Assembly: GCA_022766245.1 (NCBI GenBank) | Contig: JALEPL010000021.1 | Location: forward strand, 1 to 50,590 | DNA: 50,590 nucleotides | Origin: Lachnospiraceae bacterium | GTDB taxonomy: Bacteria > Bacillota > Clostridia > Lachnospirales > Lachnospiraceae | Direction of reading: 5' to 3' | In this document: positions 1 through 9,763 of the stretch, one piece after another | Position numbering within the stretch: position 1 is the first letter of the stretch | Layout of the letters: each line of letters begins with the position of its first letter | The notes under the pieces: model-generated | The model's database searches: none | What the model saw: the letters and a program-made list of their open reading frames with translations, nothing else | Told to the model about the DNA's origin: nothing | Program-made: the position numbers and the translations under genes

Positions 1-3000
1 CTTTCGACAGATTGCCCGGTAATCGTAGGCATTGGTACTGGTCAGTTCCGTCTTTCCACTGTCATAGATGGAAAAGGCATCGGAATTAAAGCCCAGTGCC
101 GCCACTTCCAACTGTTTGCCATTGTGCATGGTAACGGTAAAACCGGACGCCGCACTGCCTGTTACCGTAATCTTATTGCTATCAAAGCCTTTATCAATAT
201 AAGCCCCGTTTATAATGGGGAACGAGTAGGACAAAGGAATGCTCGTCCCCGTAATTTCCAACTGACTATTCTCCAAAAGCGGGGAACTCTCTTTTGGATC
301 CGCGCCCGCCAGGTATCCCAGCACATAGCCGTCCTGCACCCAGCCAATCAGCTGGCAGTTCTGCTTATAGGTTCCGGTTCCAGATGCGAAATCACCCTCC
401 ACCGCCTGGTCCGGATTGGGACCACCATTGACTGCCACTTTATAGCCTTGAATATTCGTCTTCTCGATATTCCGCAGAATCACGCCGCCGGTTCTGACAC
501 AACCCACATAGGCACCGGTTCTCGCCATGAAATCACTGTCCGACAACGTCAGCTTCAGATCCACCTTCACATTGTCAATGATATTGTCTCCGCCCAGCAC
601 CACTGCTGCCACACCGGCTCCGTTTCCGCCCTGCTTGATGAGGATCGGTTCTTTGTTTCCTTCCGAATCTAGTTCCTGCTTAATGATTACATCCTTTACC
701 ACGCCGCCCTTCATGTACTGAAACAGTCCATAATTCTCTGCGGCGCTGGCGGTGGATGGCATGGTGATGGTGGGCCATGTTCCATCTGTCTTTTTCTTTC
801 CCACCAATACCCCTGCGAAGGGATACTTCTCGGTTCCGATTCCCACAAAGTCGCAGTTCATTGCCCGGTCATTCATGTCCTTCACCTGGGACAGATCCAA
901 ATTCTCTGTCACCTGATAATAGGCGGTTCTCAACTGATCTCTGGTGGGGAAGTTGATTTCCGCACTGCCGTATGTGGCCGCTGTATGCTGCGCTCCCGAA
1001 TCAGCGGGATCCACATTACATCGTCCATCCCCAGAACCATTGCCAACGAGATTCACCTTCCACTCATTGCCTGATACCCGGAAGACCTCATCATAGGCAC
1101 TGGACTCCGTGAGATACAAAAACAGATTCATCAACTGACGGCTGTCTGTAATCACATAGGGATCCTCGTAGGTACCGCATCCTGTGGTGAGATTCCCATT
1201 TCTGGGATTTACAAACATATACCGGCTGGTATTGGTGTCACGATGCACATAGGGGTTGTATGTGCTTTCTGCTTGATTGATTTTATCCTGCAGATCGCTA
1301 TCCTTTGCCTGATCATAATAGTCCACCCCATCCTTCATCTCCGCACCGTAGGTAACCTTTCCATCCAGTGCATCCTGTTTCGTAAAGGTATAGAGCACGA
1401 TTTTATTGGTTTCAAAATCCATGATGCTGGAATAATAATACTGACATATCATAGATGCATAGGAAAATACTTTCCCCTTCCGGTCCTCCACATCCATATG
1501 CTGCATAATCACCTTGAAATCCATGGATTCTTCCGTGTTATTAGTCCCCGCTGATTCCGTTCTGCGGCCCACACAGCCAATCAGCGCACCGGCTGCAATG
1601 ACGCCCTCCCCATAGTTTTTGGTTTGCACACCATCCAGCTTTAGAACAGTATTATCGTCATGCTCGCCCAGCACATGACCCAGCATCAGTCCAACTCCAC
1701 AGCTTCCGCTGTCATAGCCGTTGAGCACCACTCCGTCCAATGTGATGTCCTTGATTGTCACGCCGCCCTTTAAGGTCTTTGCACACAGCACACCACTGTC
1801 TTTTCCCAGATTGGCTGCGGTTCCCCGGAATGTAACCCCGCTCACCGCAAAGTTGTAAGAGTTCTGGAACAGCCCGGAGTGCATCATATAATGCTGTCTG
1901 CCTGGCTGTGCCGGGGTTCTCTGATCCCACTCCTCTGCATGGCTGGTTTCTCCGTTTGTAATCTCCTTTGCATACAAAACAATTGTGGCAGCATTGGCTC
2001 CACTGGCCACTCCCTCATAGGTACCTCCAGTCACCCTTGTGGGATAAAAGCTGTAGCCGGACATATCAAAGGTTCCTTCCAGCTTCCAGGTACCATTCAC
2101 ATTCATTGCCGTCGGAGCGTTAGAGGCATTTACAAAATACGGTGCTAGAAATCGCTTCAGTTTTCCATGACCGGAAGTGTACTCATACAGATGCCACAGC
2201 ATCAGATCCTCCTCAGAGTCCAGCGTGGCGGTGTTACCATCCACCGTAATGCGCTGATAGTCCTGAAACAGGTTATAGTAATATCTGGTGTACGGGTTGC
2301 TCTGCTGGCTCACACGATTCACATAACTGGTATAAGTGCCGGATGTCATATTGGATTTAAATTCCGGCATGATAATATTCACAATGCCGCCCTGCTTATA
2401 GTCCGTCACCAACGCACAGGTGTTGGAATTGACCTGGTTTCCTGCCAGTTCACAACTCACACCTACAATCTCATCAAAGTTCATGTATCCGTTAATCTGC
2501 ACATTACTCTGGTTAATGAAGTAGTTTGCAGCCGTCAGTGTAATCAACGCATATCGTCCGTCCCCTACCAGAAGTCCGGAAAACTTCTGGCTTCCCTGAC
2601 TATCCTTCATGGTGATGGAATCCAGATTGATGCTGGAATGAAAATCCAGCTTTCCGCTAAAAGTAGTAAACAGACCACCCACATGACCACGGCTATTGAT
2701 GATGGAATTGCCTGTTACCTTAACACCGGTATCCCCATCGATGACCACCTCTACGTTATCCCACTGATAACCCAGAAGACCGCCGGTTGCCCGCACCATG
2801 GACGTACTGCTGGCGATATTGGAGGTATCAATCTTCGCTCCATCCACCGTGATATTAGTCATGTGTACTTTCGCATAAGTGGCATCCACCACACGGTTGG
2901 AACTCTCCACCCCATCCCATGCATTCTGATTGTCCCATGCCACAGCGCTGACATTTGCAATCATACCGGACATTCTGGCGTGGAATTTGTAGGAGGACGC

Positions 3001-6000
3001 ATTATTCATAAACTTGGAATCTGTAGTAAGCTCTGACCGGATGGTAACATCCTTAATGGTCATATTATCTGCAGATTTGGCCGTGGTTCCCGTGTTGACA
3101 TACCCGATCAGACCTCCCACGATCTGCTGGGAACGGATATTGGAGATACTGGGCGCAATGACACAGTTTTCACAGGCAAACGCAGATGTGCCCAAATCAT
3201 AATACCCCACATATCCGCCATAATAGCTCACCGAACTGATACTGGGCACATAGGATCTGGTGCGCATAGCCAACTCAACGTCCACTTCTTTTATGGAAAG
3301 ATTTCCCGCTGCCCGGTAGGCCAATCCACCAAAATTCGCCACATAATAAAGCTTTCCTGTAAGTTTCAGATTCTCAAAGGATGCATCTTTTATCGTGGGA
3401 AACAGACCAGCATAGTTTTGTTTGGATGCGATGTTCATACGGATCTCTGCCTTATCCCCACCGGTCTTTGCGCCGGTCAGTGAACCGGTAAAAGCATATT
3501 TCATGTCAGTTCCACTGCTCAGGTCATTCCGCACCAGGGAATAAATACCGGTCTTCGTGAAATCCAAATCACCTGTCAGTAAGTATTTTCCTGCCAGAAG
3601 GGTCTTTCCCGTGGCACCACTCTGGAAACATCCTGAGCCAAACCGAAGCTTATAGTTGCTGTCTGCTGCCTCGAAGGTATTTAATGCAATGGCAAGACGC
3701 AGTGCGTCCGCATCGCCCTTCAGTGTATAAGCACCATCTGCGTAGGAAACCGTTCCGGTCACCTCAGATCCATAGCTCTGACTATAATCAATGACATAGT
3801 TGTTGCTGTTATTTGCATCCTGAATATTTCTGTATACACCGCCGTAATTTCCGATGTCATCCAGTGTAGAACCGTAGGAGGCGTTGTAATAATCCGCAAT
3901 CCATACATTATCCTCCGGATTTAGGGCGGTTGCATTTTTGCGATACTCTGCCTCACCTTCAAAGTAAATCAGAGACTCAGTCTGTGCGCCGGCAATATAG
4001 CCCTTTGAGGTAAGGGAATTCGAGCGCAGACCGCTGACATTCGCCGCCCCGTTGGTGTAGGCAATTGCCTCCAGATCAATCAAGCCTTCCCAGCCTCTGC
4101 CGTCCTCCTTTGCCCCAAGGGAAATAACGGAGCCCCTGTCCACATAGCCAAACAGACCCCCGGCATATTCCGGAATTCTATTTTGCGAATTACCACAGTT
4201 CACATACATGGAACGGATGATGATATCGGTGACCAGCATCTTGGTTTTCTGTCCCACAGAGCCCACCAGACCTCCCAGACACTTTCCACCGATTTTTTGA
4301 TAATTACCCTTATCGAAGGACAACGCAATATCATAAAATTCAATATCCTGTCCGGTGACAGTTCCTGCAATACCACCCACATAGCCGGCGCTTGCATCCC
4401 CAGTTTGTACAAAGTTATCATAAGCATCATAACCCAGTAACGGCACAAAGGGATACTCGGTATCCTGGTCGTCCAGATTATAAATGCTCACATGATCCCC
4501 CTGAATGGCTCCCACAACGCCCCCTGCAACGATACTGTTGCTGCGTGTATGATCCGAATCATCACCGCTGGATACCTGTTTTCTGTTAATGCCCACACGA
4601 AAAACATTCATATGTGCGTCAGCCACTGTTCCGGTGGTTTTATAGCTTCCTACCACGCCACCCACACAACTAGTCACATTTGTAGAAGCAATACTGGTTT
4701 TAATCATAGCATCCAGATAAAATTTCGAGATATCCACCCTGGAATCCGTCACACTGCCAATATATCCACCTGCAGTACCTCCCCTCAGGAAGATAGGCAT
4801 ATTCCGCGTCACTTTCCAGTCTGTGGAAGTAATGGTGGCCCCCTCGCAGGCTCCGATCAGACCTCCTACCGCCTTAGGGTTCAAACTGTAAGTATAACTG
4901 CTTCCATCTACCTTATAGCCCACAGTATTAGTAACCGTTATGTCATTTGTCACAGTAAAGCTGCTGCCATTACAAAGCTTTCCCACGATTCCACCCAACG
5001 CAATGCCATTGCCTGCGGAATTGTAAACCGCAGCTGCGAGATTGGATGCGTTGGATACTTCTACTGCAATCTTTTCCTTCACCTGTCCCACATATCCGCC
5101 TGCAATACAAGCATTCACCGTAAGTCCGGAAAGGGACAATCCTGTGCCATCTATGTTCAGGGTATAGACAGAACCATCTGCCTTTTCATTGCGCACCGTT
5201 CCGTACAAAGCTCCTGCCGCACCTTCATTGACCATTGTGCCGGCATTGAGATTGGTATTGGTGACTGTACCACCGAGAATCACATTGCGGTATGTAACGG
5301 AAGCATCATCCGTCACCACCAGGTAATTGGCAACGCCGGATGTGGCATTGCTCAGGGTGATGTTAAAATTAGTCAGAGTTGCCCCGCTGCCGATATACTG
5401 AAACAGGGGCTGATTCGTTTTAAAGGTGATACCTGATTCATAATACTCCTGAATGGTTCCCCGGAACGGATACTGCTCCGATCCAAATCCTTTGAATCCA
5501 ATGCTGGTAAGGTCCCATGTATTCGTGGTATTATCCAGCTTGGCAAACTCAAACACGAAGCCCTCCAGGGAGCTCAGCTTACTCAGCTCCTGAAGTGCCA
5601 ACACGTCATCATATGTCTGCACATAGTATTTTCCGGGCACTGCGTCTTCCACTGTGTGTGGTATATTGACGGATGCTGCTGCGCTATAGCCAAGATTCTC
5701 CTGTGGAATTTCCTGTGGAATTTCCTGTGCTTCCTGGCCACTGCCCAACACCTCTTCCTCAGGCATGCCCTCCTGCTGCACTGTGATCTGGCTTTCCTCC
5801 TGCGCATCCGGATTCTGAATATCTTCCGTCTTAGAATCCTGGGAACTCTCCCCATCCATGTTCTCGCTTTCGCCATCTGCCGAACCATCATCTACGACTT
5901 CTGAGTCAGCAGTAGAATCCACAACCTCTCCCTCTGCCTTCTCATCCTGCACCGCATTGGACGAAGGATCTTCTGCTGTATCATCTGCCGATTCAGCCTC

Positions 6001-6114
6001 AGACTGAGCGGTAACCGCAGAGACCTCCATCTCATACTCCGGAAAATCTATGCCATTTGCCACAGCCGCCACAACCAAAAACACGGCCAGCAGTCGTTTG
6101 ATTCTCTGTTTCAT
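1..6114 (-). CDS. Giant secreted GLUG-repeat surface protein (3' end outside window)
   Basis: An uninterrupted minus-strand frame runs from an ATG at 6114 to the left window edge, giving 2,038 codons with no stop. The upstream AAGGAGCAGGATAAGT supplies a ribosome binding site. Residues 1-30 form a signal peptide (basic start, then LLAVFLVVAAV). Residues of about 35-150 are a very acidic, low-complexity Glu/Asp/Ser/Gln linker with a small tandem EIPQ repeat. The rest is long, Thr/Ser/Asn/Gly-rich and beta-rich, with about a dozen GLUG-like motifs such as VGGLIGYVNTG (near 3100), AGYVGGIAGT (near 4380), LGGLVGSVG and AGGLFGYVDRG. GLUG repeats are known from secreted, often adhesive, bacterial proteins. 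I checked the frame near 560, 3123 and 4383 and saw no frameshift. It is the last visible gene of the SipW/TasA-like operon, so it is probably surface cargo. Any sortase or other anchor would lie outside the window. Its ligand is unknown. Confidence 0.85.
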   Translation of the reverse strand, partial: MKQRIKRLLAVFLVVAAVANGIDFPEYEMEVSAVTAQSEAESADDTAEDPSSNAVQDEKAEGEVVDSTADSEVVDDGSADGESENMDGESSQDSKTEDIQNPDAQEESQITVQQEGMPEEEVLGSGQEAQEIPQEIPQENLGYSAAASVNIPHTVEDAVPGKYYVQTYDDVLALQELSKLSSLEGFVFEFAKLDNTTNTWDLTSIGFKGFGSEQYPFRGTIQEYYESGITFKTNQPLFQYIGSGATLTNFNITLSNATSGVANYLVVTDDASVTYRNVILGGTVTNTNLNAGTMVNEGAAGALYGTVRNEKADGSVYTLNIDGTGLSLSGLTVNACIAGGYVGQVKEKIAVEVSNASNLAAAVYNSAGNGIALGGIVGKLCNGSSFTVTNDITVTNTVGYKVDGSSYTYSLNPKAVGGLIGACEGATITSTDWKVTRNMPIFLRGGTAGGYIGSVTDSRVDISKFYLDAMIKTSIASTNVTSCVGGVVGSYKTTGTVADAHMNVFRVGINRKQVSSGDDSDHTRSNSIVAGGVVGAIQGDHVSIYNLDDQDTEYPFVPLLGYDAYDNFVQTGDASAGYVGGIAGTVTGQDIEFYDIALSFDKGNYQKIGGKCLGGLVGSVGQKTKMLVTDIIIRSMYVNCGNSQNRIPEYAGGLFGYVDRGSVISLGAKEDGRGWEGLIDLEAIAYTNGAANVSGLRSNSLTSKGYIAGAQTESLIYFEGEAEYRKNATALNPEDNVWIADYYNASYGSTLDDIGNYGGVYRNIQDANNSNNYVIDYSQSYGSEVTGTVSYADGAYTLKGDADALRLAIALNTFEAADSNYKLRFGSGCFQSGATGKTLLAGKYLLTGDLDFTKTGIYSLVRNDLSSGTDMKYAFTGSLTGAKTGGDKAEIRMNIASKQNYAGLFPTIKDASFENLKLTGKLYYVANFGGLAYRAAGNLSIKEVDVELAMRTRSYVPSISSVSYYGGYVGYYDLGTSAFACENCVIAPSISNIRSQQIVGGLIGYVNTGTTAKSADNMTIKDVTIRSELTTDSKFMNNASSYKFHARMSGMIANVSAVAWDNQNAWDGVESSNRVVDATYAKVHMTNITVDGAKIDTSNIASSTSMVRATGGLLGYQWDNVEVVIDGDTGVKVTGNSIINSRGHVGGLFTTFSGKLDFHSSINLDSITMKDSQGSQKFSGLLVGDGRYALITLTAANYFINQSNVQINGYMNFDEIVGVSCELAGNQVNSNTCALVTDYKQGGIVNIIMPEFKSNMTSGTYTSYVNRVSQQSNPYTRYYYNLFQDYQRITVDGNTATLDSEEDLMLWHLYEYTSGHGKLKRFLAPYFVNASNAPTAMNVNGTWKLEGTFDMSGYSFYPTRVTGGTYEGVASGANAATIVLYAKEITNGETSHAEEWDQRTPAQPGRQHYMMHSGLFQNSYNFAVSGVTFRGTAANLGKDSGVLCAKTLKGGVTIKDITLDGVVLNGYDSGSCGVGLMLGHVLGEHDDNTVLKLDGVQTKNYGEGVIAAGALIGCVGRRTESAGTNNTEESMDFKVIMQHMDVEDRKGKVFSYASMICQYYYSSIMDFETNKIVLYTFTKQDALDGKVTYGAEMKDGVDYYDQAKDSDLQDKINQAESTYNPYVHRDTNTSRYMFVNPRNGNLTTGCGTYEDPYVITDSRQLMNLFLYLTESSAYDEVFRVSGNEWKVNLVGNGSGDGRCNVDPADSGAQHTAATYGSAEINFPTRDQLRTAYYQVTENLDLSQVKDMNDRAMNCDFVGIGTEKYPFAGVLVGKKKTDGTWPTITMPSTASAAENYGLFQYMKGGVVKDVIIKQELDSEGNKEPILIKQGGNGAGVAAVVLGGDNIIDNVKVDLKLTLSDSDFMARTGAYVGCVRTGGVILRNIEKTNIQGYKVAVNGGPNPDQAVEGDFASGTGTYKQNCQLIGWVQDGYVLGYLAGADPKESSPLLENSQLEITGTSIPLSYSFPIINGAYIDKGFDSNKITVTGSAASGFTVTMHNGKQLEVAALGFNSDAFSIYDSGKTELTSTNAYDYRAICRK

Positions 6115-6198
6115 ACTTATCCTGCTCCTTACTACTTTCCCGCACTACTTCATTACGCTCTGTGCATTCCTTATTTTGATAAAAATATCCGTTAACAC

Positions 6199-7362
6199 TT
6201 ATGGAATATAGGCATCCACCAGCTCCTCAAAGCTTGTCTTTTGAAGGGTTCCATTGGATAATTCCGTCATAAACCGATCGGTCTTATAAAAGGTCACATC
6301 GATGCTGGTATAGGGCATGGCAGACACCCGCATACAGGTCCAGTCACCCTGGGTATAAAACCATTTTTGTGCACCCGGATCTCCGGCATTCGCCGCATCC
6401 ATTGCCTTCGCAGCCAGATAGTATTCATCGTATTCGCTAATTTTCAGGTAATCCTTTTTCCATCGGATCATGACCTGGGGCTTTATGGTAATGCTGTCGC
6501 TGCTATCCGTTACGATATCTCCCTTGGTCTTTACGTTATAGATCAGGCCGGAAAGGTCCTTCACCTTACCTTTCCAGGTACCGGCGTTGTAATCGCTCTC
6601 TTCCTGCACCTTAAACTCTGCCGTATCCACACTGAGTTCAATCTGGGAATACACACCCTGAAATACCCCCAGCAGACGGTTCTGCTGATAGGTGTCATTT
6701 CTGACGTAATCCGGTGCCGTGGGATATGCCACTGCCAGCACTCTTGCCTTGGCATGATCATAGCGCTCCGGATTCACCATTTTAATAATCAGGGTATAGC
6801 GGTCTGCGGCCAAGGATCCCCCCGGCAGTGTGCCGGTAAAGGTCTTCACGGCAGCTCCTCCTGTTCCCACCGGTGTGATGACAGTGCCGTCACTCTCTTC
6901 CTCATACAGTGCTTTCCTTGTGGAAGGCTCACCGTATTTTTCCACATAATAATTGGCCCCTTTCGGAGTATCCAGCATCATAAAACACACCTCATACTCA
7001 ATGGCCAGACTGGCATCGTTGTATAACAGGTGATTCTCGTAATTGCGGATTTCAATATCAAAGGTGGTCTCGTCGCCGGACCACTTTGTCGTGTTCACAT
7101 TCACCGGAAGTGTATCCGTCTCATTTGCCGCGATGTCTGACATATCTGTGACAGATCCCGGCACTGTGGTCAGCTTATTACTGCCAAAGTACAGTCCGGA
7201 TGCCACAGAGACACCCTCCCGGTAATTGATGGAATAATATTTGGCAAATGCCACGCCTCCACCGATTCCTAACACTGCCAGAAGAGCCAGCGCAATCAAA
7301 AGAACCTTCTTTTCTCTTTTCTTATTCTGTTTTTTCTGCTTAAGACTTACTTTCTTTTTCAT
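6199..7362 (-). CDS. TasA/camelysin-like SipW-dependent secreted protein
   Basis: This 387-residue protein has a Lys-rich cytoplasmic start (about 19 residues) and a hydrophobic stretch VLLIALALLAVLGIGGG ending in AFAKYYS. That is the layout of SipW-processed TasA/CalY-type precursors. The exported part is beta-rich, with a segment SVASGLYFGSNKL and a statement-like ETDTLPVNVNTTKW region, typical of the jelly-roll fold of this family, though similarity is weak. There is no LPXTG or other C-terminal anchor. It lies 84 bp upstream of the giant GLUG protein and 20 bp downstream of another TasA-like gene, all on one strand. A role as matrix fibre subunit or adapter is inferred from its neighbours. 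The start is the ATG behind GGTGATAAGAG, a weak ribosome binding site. Confidence 0.7.
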   Translation of the reverse strand: MKKKVSLKQKKQNKKREKKVLLIALALLAVLGIGGGVAFAKYYSINYREGVSVASGLYFGSNKLTTVPGSVTDMSDIAANETDTLPVNVNTTKWSGDETTFDIEIRNYENHLLYNDASLAIEYEVCFMMLDTPKGANYYVEKYGEPSTRKALYEEESDGTVITPVGTGGAAVKTFTGTLPGGSLAADRYTLIIKMVNPERYDHAKARVLAVAYPTAPDYVRNDTYQQNRLLGVFQGVYSQIELSVDTAEFKVQEESDYNAGTWKGKVKDLSGLIYNVKTKGDIVTDSSDSITIKPQVMIRWKKDYLKISEYDEYYLAAKAMDAANAGDPGAQKWFYTQGDWTCMRVSAMPYTSIDVTFYKTDRFMTELSNGTLQKTSFEELVDAYIP

Positions 7363-7382
7363 CTCTTATCACCGGTCTCTGC

Positions 7383-8195
7383 CTAATGTTGCTCGGAAGG
7401 CTTGGGCTGCAACGCCTTTACAATTACCTCCACAAGATCTGTTTCCTTTGTATAATTACTGAAATCGATGCCATCCTTCCAGGATATTTCGATCAAATAA
7501 AAGTCCTTATCATACACCACTTCATCATTTGTATCCAGAGAAGTGGTCAAAGTCAGTTTATCATTTCCGGCGGCTCCGCCTGTGGTATAGGAATCGTAGG
7601 TTCCTTTGTTCACCACCTCCGCAAGGGAAGCTTCGTCCATTCCGAATACTTCCTGCAAACGGATACTGTCCTTTTTCTCCGGTGTCATAGCAGACACCGC
7701 AATCCTGGAAAAATGCTTTTCCCGCATGCTTCCGCCTTCCTCATAGCGCACCACCACATCTCCGGCATCATCCTCTTTCAAATCATACACCCTGTAATTC
7801 ACCGGAAGGTTCTCCGTATAGGCCAGCTCCAGTTCATAAGCGAACGCACTCTCACGGGAGATCTCATATCCGATACTTCCGCTCTCATCTTCCGGAATCT
7901 TATTGGTAACGCAAATCACATGGGAAATGGTCTGCCCGGGATGGAGATTTCCCACGGAAAAATTCAGGGAATTCTCATCGGTGGAATTCTTTAAGTACAG
8001 GAAGTAGGGAACCATCACGTCCTCTTCCCTGCTGTAAATATCCCGCCGGGAAGAAATCAGATACCAGGCAAAGCTGCCGAGAAGTGCCATCAGCACCAAT
8101 GCAAGAACAGACAGTACCAGTGTTTTTCGCCGGTCTGCCTTTTTGTGTAGCTTATTTCTATTCATTGTTTTCGTCTTACGCTTTTTTTCCGACAT
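7383..8195 (-). CDS. Membrane-anchored TasA-like surface protein
   Basis: The 270-residue product begins with about 28 mostly basic residues followed by one hydrophobic segment (TLVLSVLALVLMALLGSFAWYLI). The AWY at its end matches the A-W-F/Y motif shared by the other putative SipW substrates in this operon. The extracellular part contains a stretch around SVGNLHPGQTISHVICVTNK that resembles the strand-rich start of TasA-like domains, where signal-like precursors are cut. It sits between a similar gene at 8234-9184 and one at 6199-7362. A GGAG lies 9 bases before the ATG. The likely role is a structural or capping part of the surface assembly; this is inferred from context and the shared N-terminal design. 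Confidence 0.65.
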   Translation of the reverse strand: MSEKKRKTKTMNRNKLHKKADRRKTLVLSVLALVLMALLGSFAWYLISSRRDIYSREEDVMVPYFLYLKNSTDENSLNFSVGNLHPGQTISHVICVTNKIPEDESGSIGYEISRESAFAYELELAYTENLPVNYRVYDLKEDDAGDVVVRYEEGGSMREKHFSRIAVSAMTPEKKDSIRLQEVFGMDEASLAEVVNKGTYDSYTTGGAAGNDKLTLTTSLDTNDEVVYDKDFYLIEISWKDGIDFSNYTKETDLVEVIVKALQPKPSEQH

Positions 8196-8233
8196 ATCTC
8201 ATCGCTCCGTCTTCCACTAGACTCATAAAACCG

Positions 8234-9184
8234 TCACGGTGCCAGTTCTGATCCCTCGTCATCCAGGGCATTCACCGCAATATGAAACTGTATCTTGGGC
8301 ACATTCAGTCCGATCAGGGTGTCTCCGTAATCATAATAGAGCACACGTTCCTCCTCCGTCAGTTCAGCCACCGTCTTGTGACTGAGATCCAGATAGGCCT
8401 GGAGGTTTTTCATGTCATAGTAGTACCCTGGATCCGTCCGATTTCGTCCTTCACCGGGAATGTCCGTGTACTCGTAGAACCATACCCAGTAAATGGTCAC
8501 CGGCTTTTCCTCATTCTGCACCAGCGGGACCGTCAGCGTAGCATACCGGTTATCCAGGCTGCTCTCCTCGATCAGTCCGCTAAAGGAATAAATCCCCGTA
8601 CCCGGATCATAAGAGCGGTTGGTATAAAACTGGATATGTCCCTTCACCAGCTTCTTCAGATTCTCCCGCTGGGTGCGCTGCTCCTCCGTCAATCCCTCTT
8701 CCCCCGTGTCAAACAGTGGTATACACTCGGTATTGATACGGCAGCTGCTGACGTTAGGACTCAATGCTGTAACATAGAGCTTTAATTCCCCGCTGACTCC
8801 CGGAGCCATCAGTGTCTTTCCCTGGTCATTCTGCTCCACATTATAAAAATTCGGCATATTGATATCGATGTATCGATTTCCTTCCTCTATTCTGGTCACA
8901 TCCTCTCCCCCCGCTGTCAGGGACACGCGAATGTAATCAGCATTCAGGGTTCCAAGAGTCAGTTCTCTTCCCCATGCAGAATCCTGAAGCCGGAACCAGG
9001 CAATAGTCACCGCAATCACGGAGATTACCACAATTACCGCCATCTCTATCTTCAGCAGAAACTGACGATCCATATGAAGTTGTTTTCGTAACGGTTTAGT
9101 ACCTTCACAGTTACGATCTATGCGGTTCCGCTTCGACCTGTTCTGAACAAATACTTGTTCTCTATTGTTCCTCGTCTTCTTCAT
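8234..9184 (-). CDS. Membrane-anchored TasA-like surface protein with a palindrome in its coding start
   Basis: I chose the ATG at 9184 (MKKTRNN, 316 residues) over an upstream GTG at 9205, because AGGAG lies just before it. The gene overlaps the end of sipW by 23 bases, which suggests translational coupling. A long basic cytoplasmic start of about 45 residues precedes a hydrophobic segment (MAVIVVISVIAVTIAWF) with the AWF motif, then an extracellular region including LTLGTLNADYIRVSLT. This resembles other SipW-type substrates. The basic start is odd: bases 9088-9114 are a copy of the dispersed palindrome found between genes elsewhere in the window, here read in frame as part of the protein. 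An internal ATG at 9073 would exclude it but has no ribosome binding site. Confidence 0.65.
   Translation of the reverse strand: MKKTRNNREQVFVQNRSKRNRIDRNCEGTKPLRKQLHMDRQFLLKIEMAVIVVISVIAVTIAWFRLQDSAWGRELTLGTLNADYIRVSLTAGGEDVTRIEEGNRYIDINMPNFYNVEQNDQGKTLMAPGVSGELKLYVTALSPNVSSCRINTECIPLFDTGEEGLTEEQRTQRENLKKLVKGHIQFYTNRSYDPGTGIYSFSGLIEESSLDNRYATLTVPLVQNEEKPVTIYWVWFYEYTDIPGEGRNRTDPGYYYDMKNLQAYLDLSHKTVAELTEEERVLYYDYGDTLIGLNVPKIQFHIAVNALDDEGSELAP
9088..9114 (+). repeat. Dispersed palindrome copy inside a coding region
   Basis: GTAACGGTTTAGTACC + TTCACAGTTAC, 27 bases, in the basic N-terminal part of the TasA-like gene 8234-9184. It keeps the reading frame (NCEGTKPLR). Confidence 0.7.
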
Positions 9185-9761
9185 CTTGCTCCTCTTGACT
9201 CTCACTCAACTCTCCGGGTCTATCCTCCAACAGTAAAATATGAAAAATCTGCCAGATATAAGAAACCAGGCATAACAGCAACGGTAGCATCACCGCAAAG
9301 AAATAGACCCTGTTATCTGCCATCTTCACCATGGCTCTTCCTAAACCTGTCCCCAACGGAAGCACACACACCAGCTCTCCCGCCACATCCTCATAATAAA
9401 CAGGGTACAAATCCTCCAGGGTATTGATATCTCCCTTGGTAATGTAATATTCCTGGCCTGTGTCAGGATCTCTCTCAATCCGTGACACACGATGGGTATT
9501 GTAAAAACCCAGCAACGTAGGATCTTCCGACACAAAAGTAATAATATCACCCACATGAATATCTGCCTGGGGCACCTCTTTAATCAGAATCAGTGTGTTC
9601 TCTTCCAGAGTAGGCATCATGCTCTCGGTCAATACCCGGAGGATCTGATATCCAAACAGACTGGGATGATATCCCTTTGACACTGCAAAAATCAAAGAAC
9701 ACAACACTGTCACCACAATTACAAATAGTGTTTCGCCCAAAAAGGCTATTATTTTCTTCAT
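9162..9761 (-). CDS. sipW: SipW-type (ER-like) signal peptidase I
   Basis: This 199-residue membrane protease should cut the signal peptides of the TasA-like proteins around it. An N-terminal membrane segment (residues 4-27) is followed by the box with the catalytic serine, LTESMMPTL (Ser47). The general base is a histidine, in NTHRVSRIE (His90), not the lysine of ordinary bacterial signal peptidases. That places it in the archaeal/ER/SipW group. The conserved KGDIN box (Asp111) follows. A second membrane segment (about 150-176) and an acidic Glu/Asp tail end the protein. It starts 2 bases after the DUF2357 gene and overlaps the next gene, so it is tightly embedded in the operon. The class call is secure; the substrates are inferred from neighbours. 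Confidence 0.93.
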   Translation of the reverse strand: MKKIIAFLGETLFVIVVTVLCSLIFAVSKGYHPSLFGYQILRVLTESMMPTLEENTLILIKEVPQADIHVGDIITFVSEDPTLLGFYNTHRVSRIERDPDTGQEYYITKGDINTLEDLYPVYYEDVAGELVCVLPLGTGLGRAMVKMADNRVYFFAVMLPLLLCLVSYIWQIFHILLLEDRPGELSESQEEQDEEDEEQ

Positions 9762-9763
9762 AC

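Noticed and set aside
124-5904. Several plus-strand open frames of 60-310 codons opposite the giant gene
   Set aside because: They lie entirely antisense to one unbroken 2,038-codon frame with a signal peptide and repeats, have no ribosome binding sites, and show compositions rich in His, Ile and Cys typical of antisense frames.
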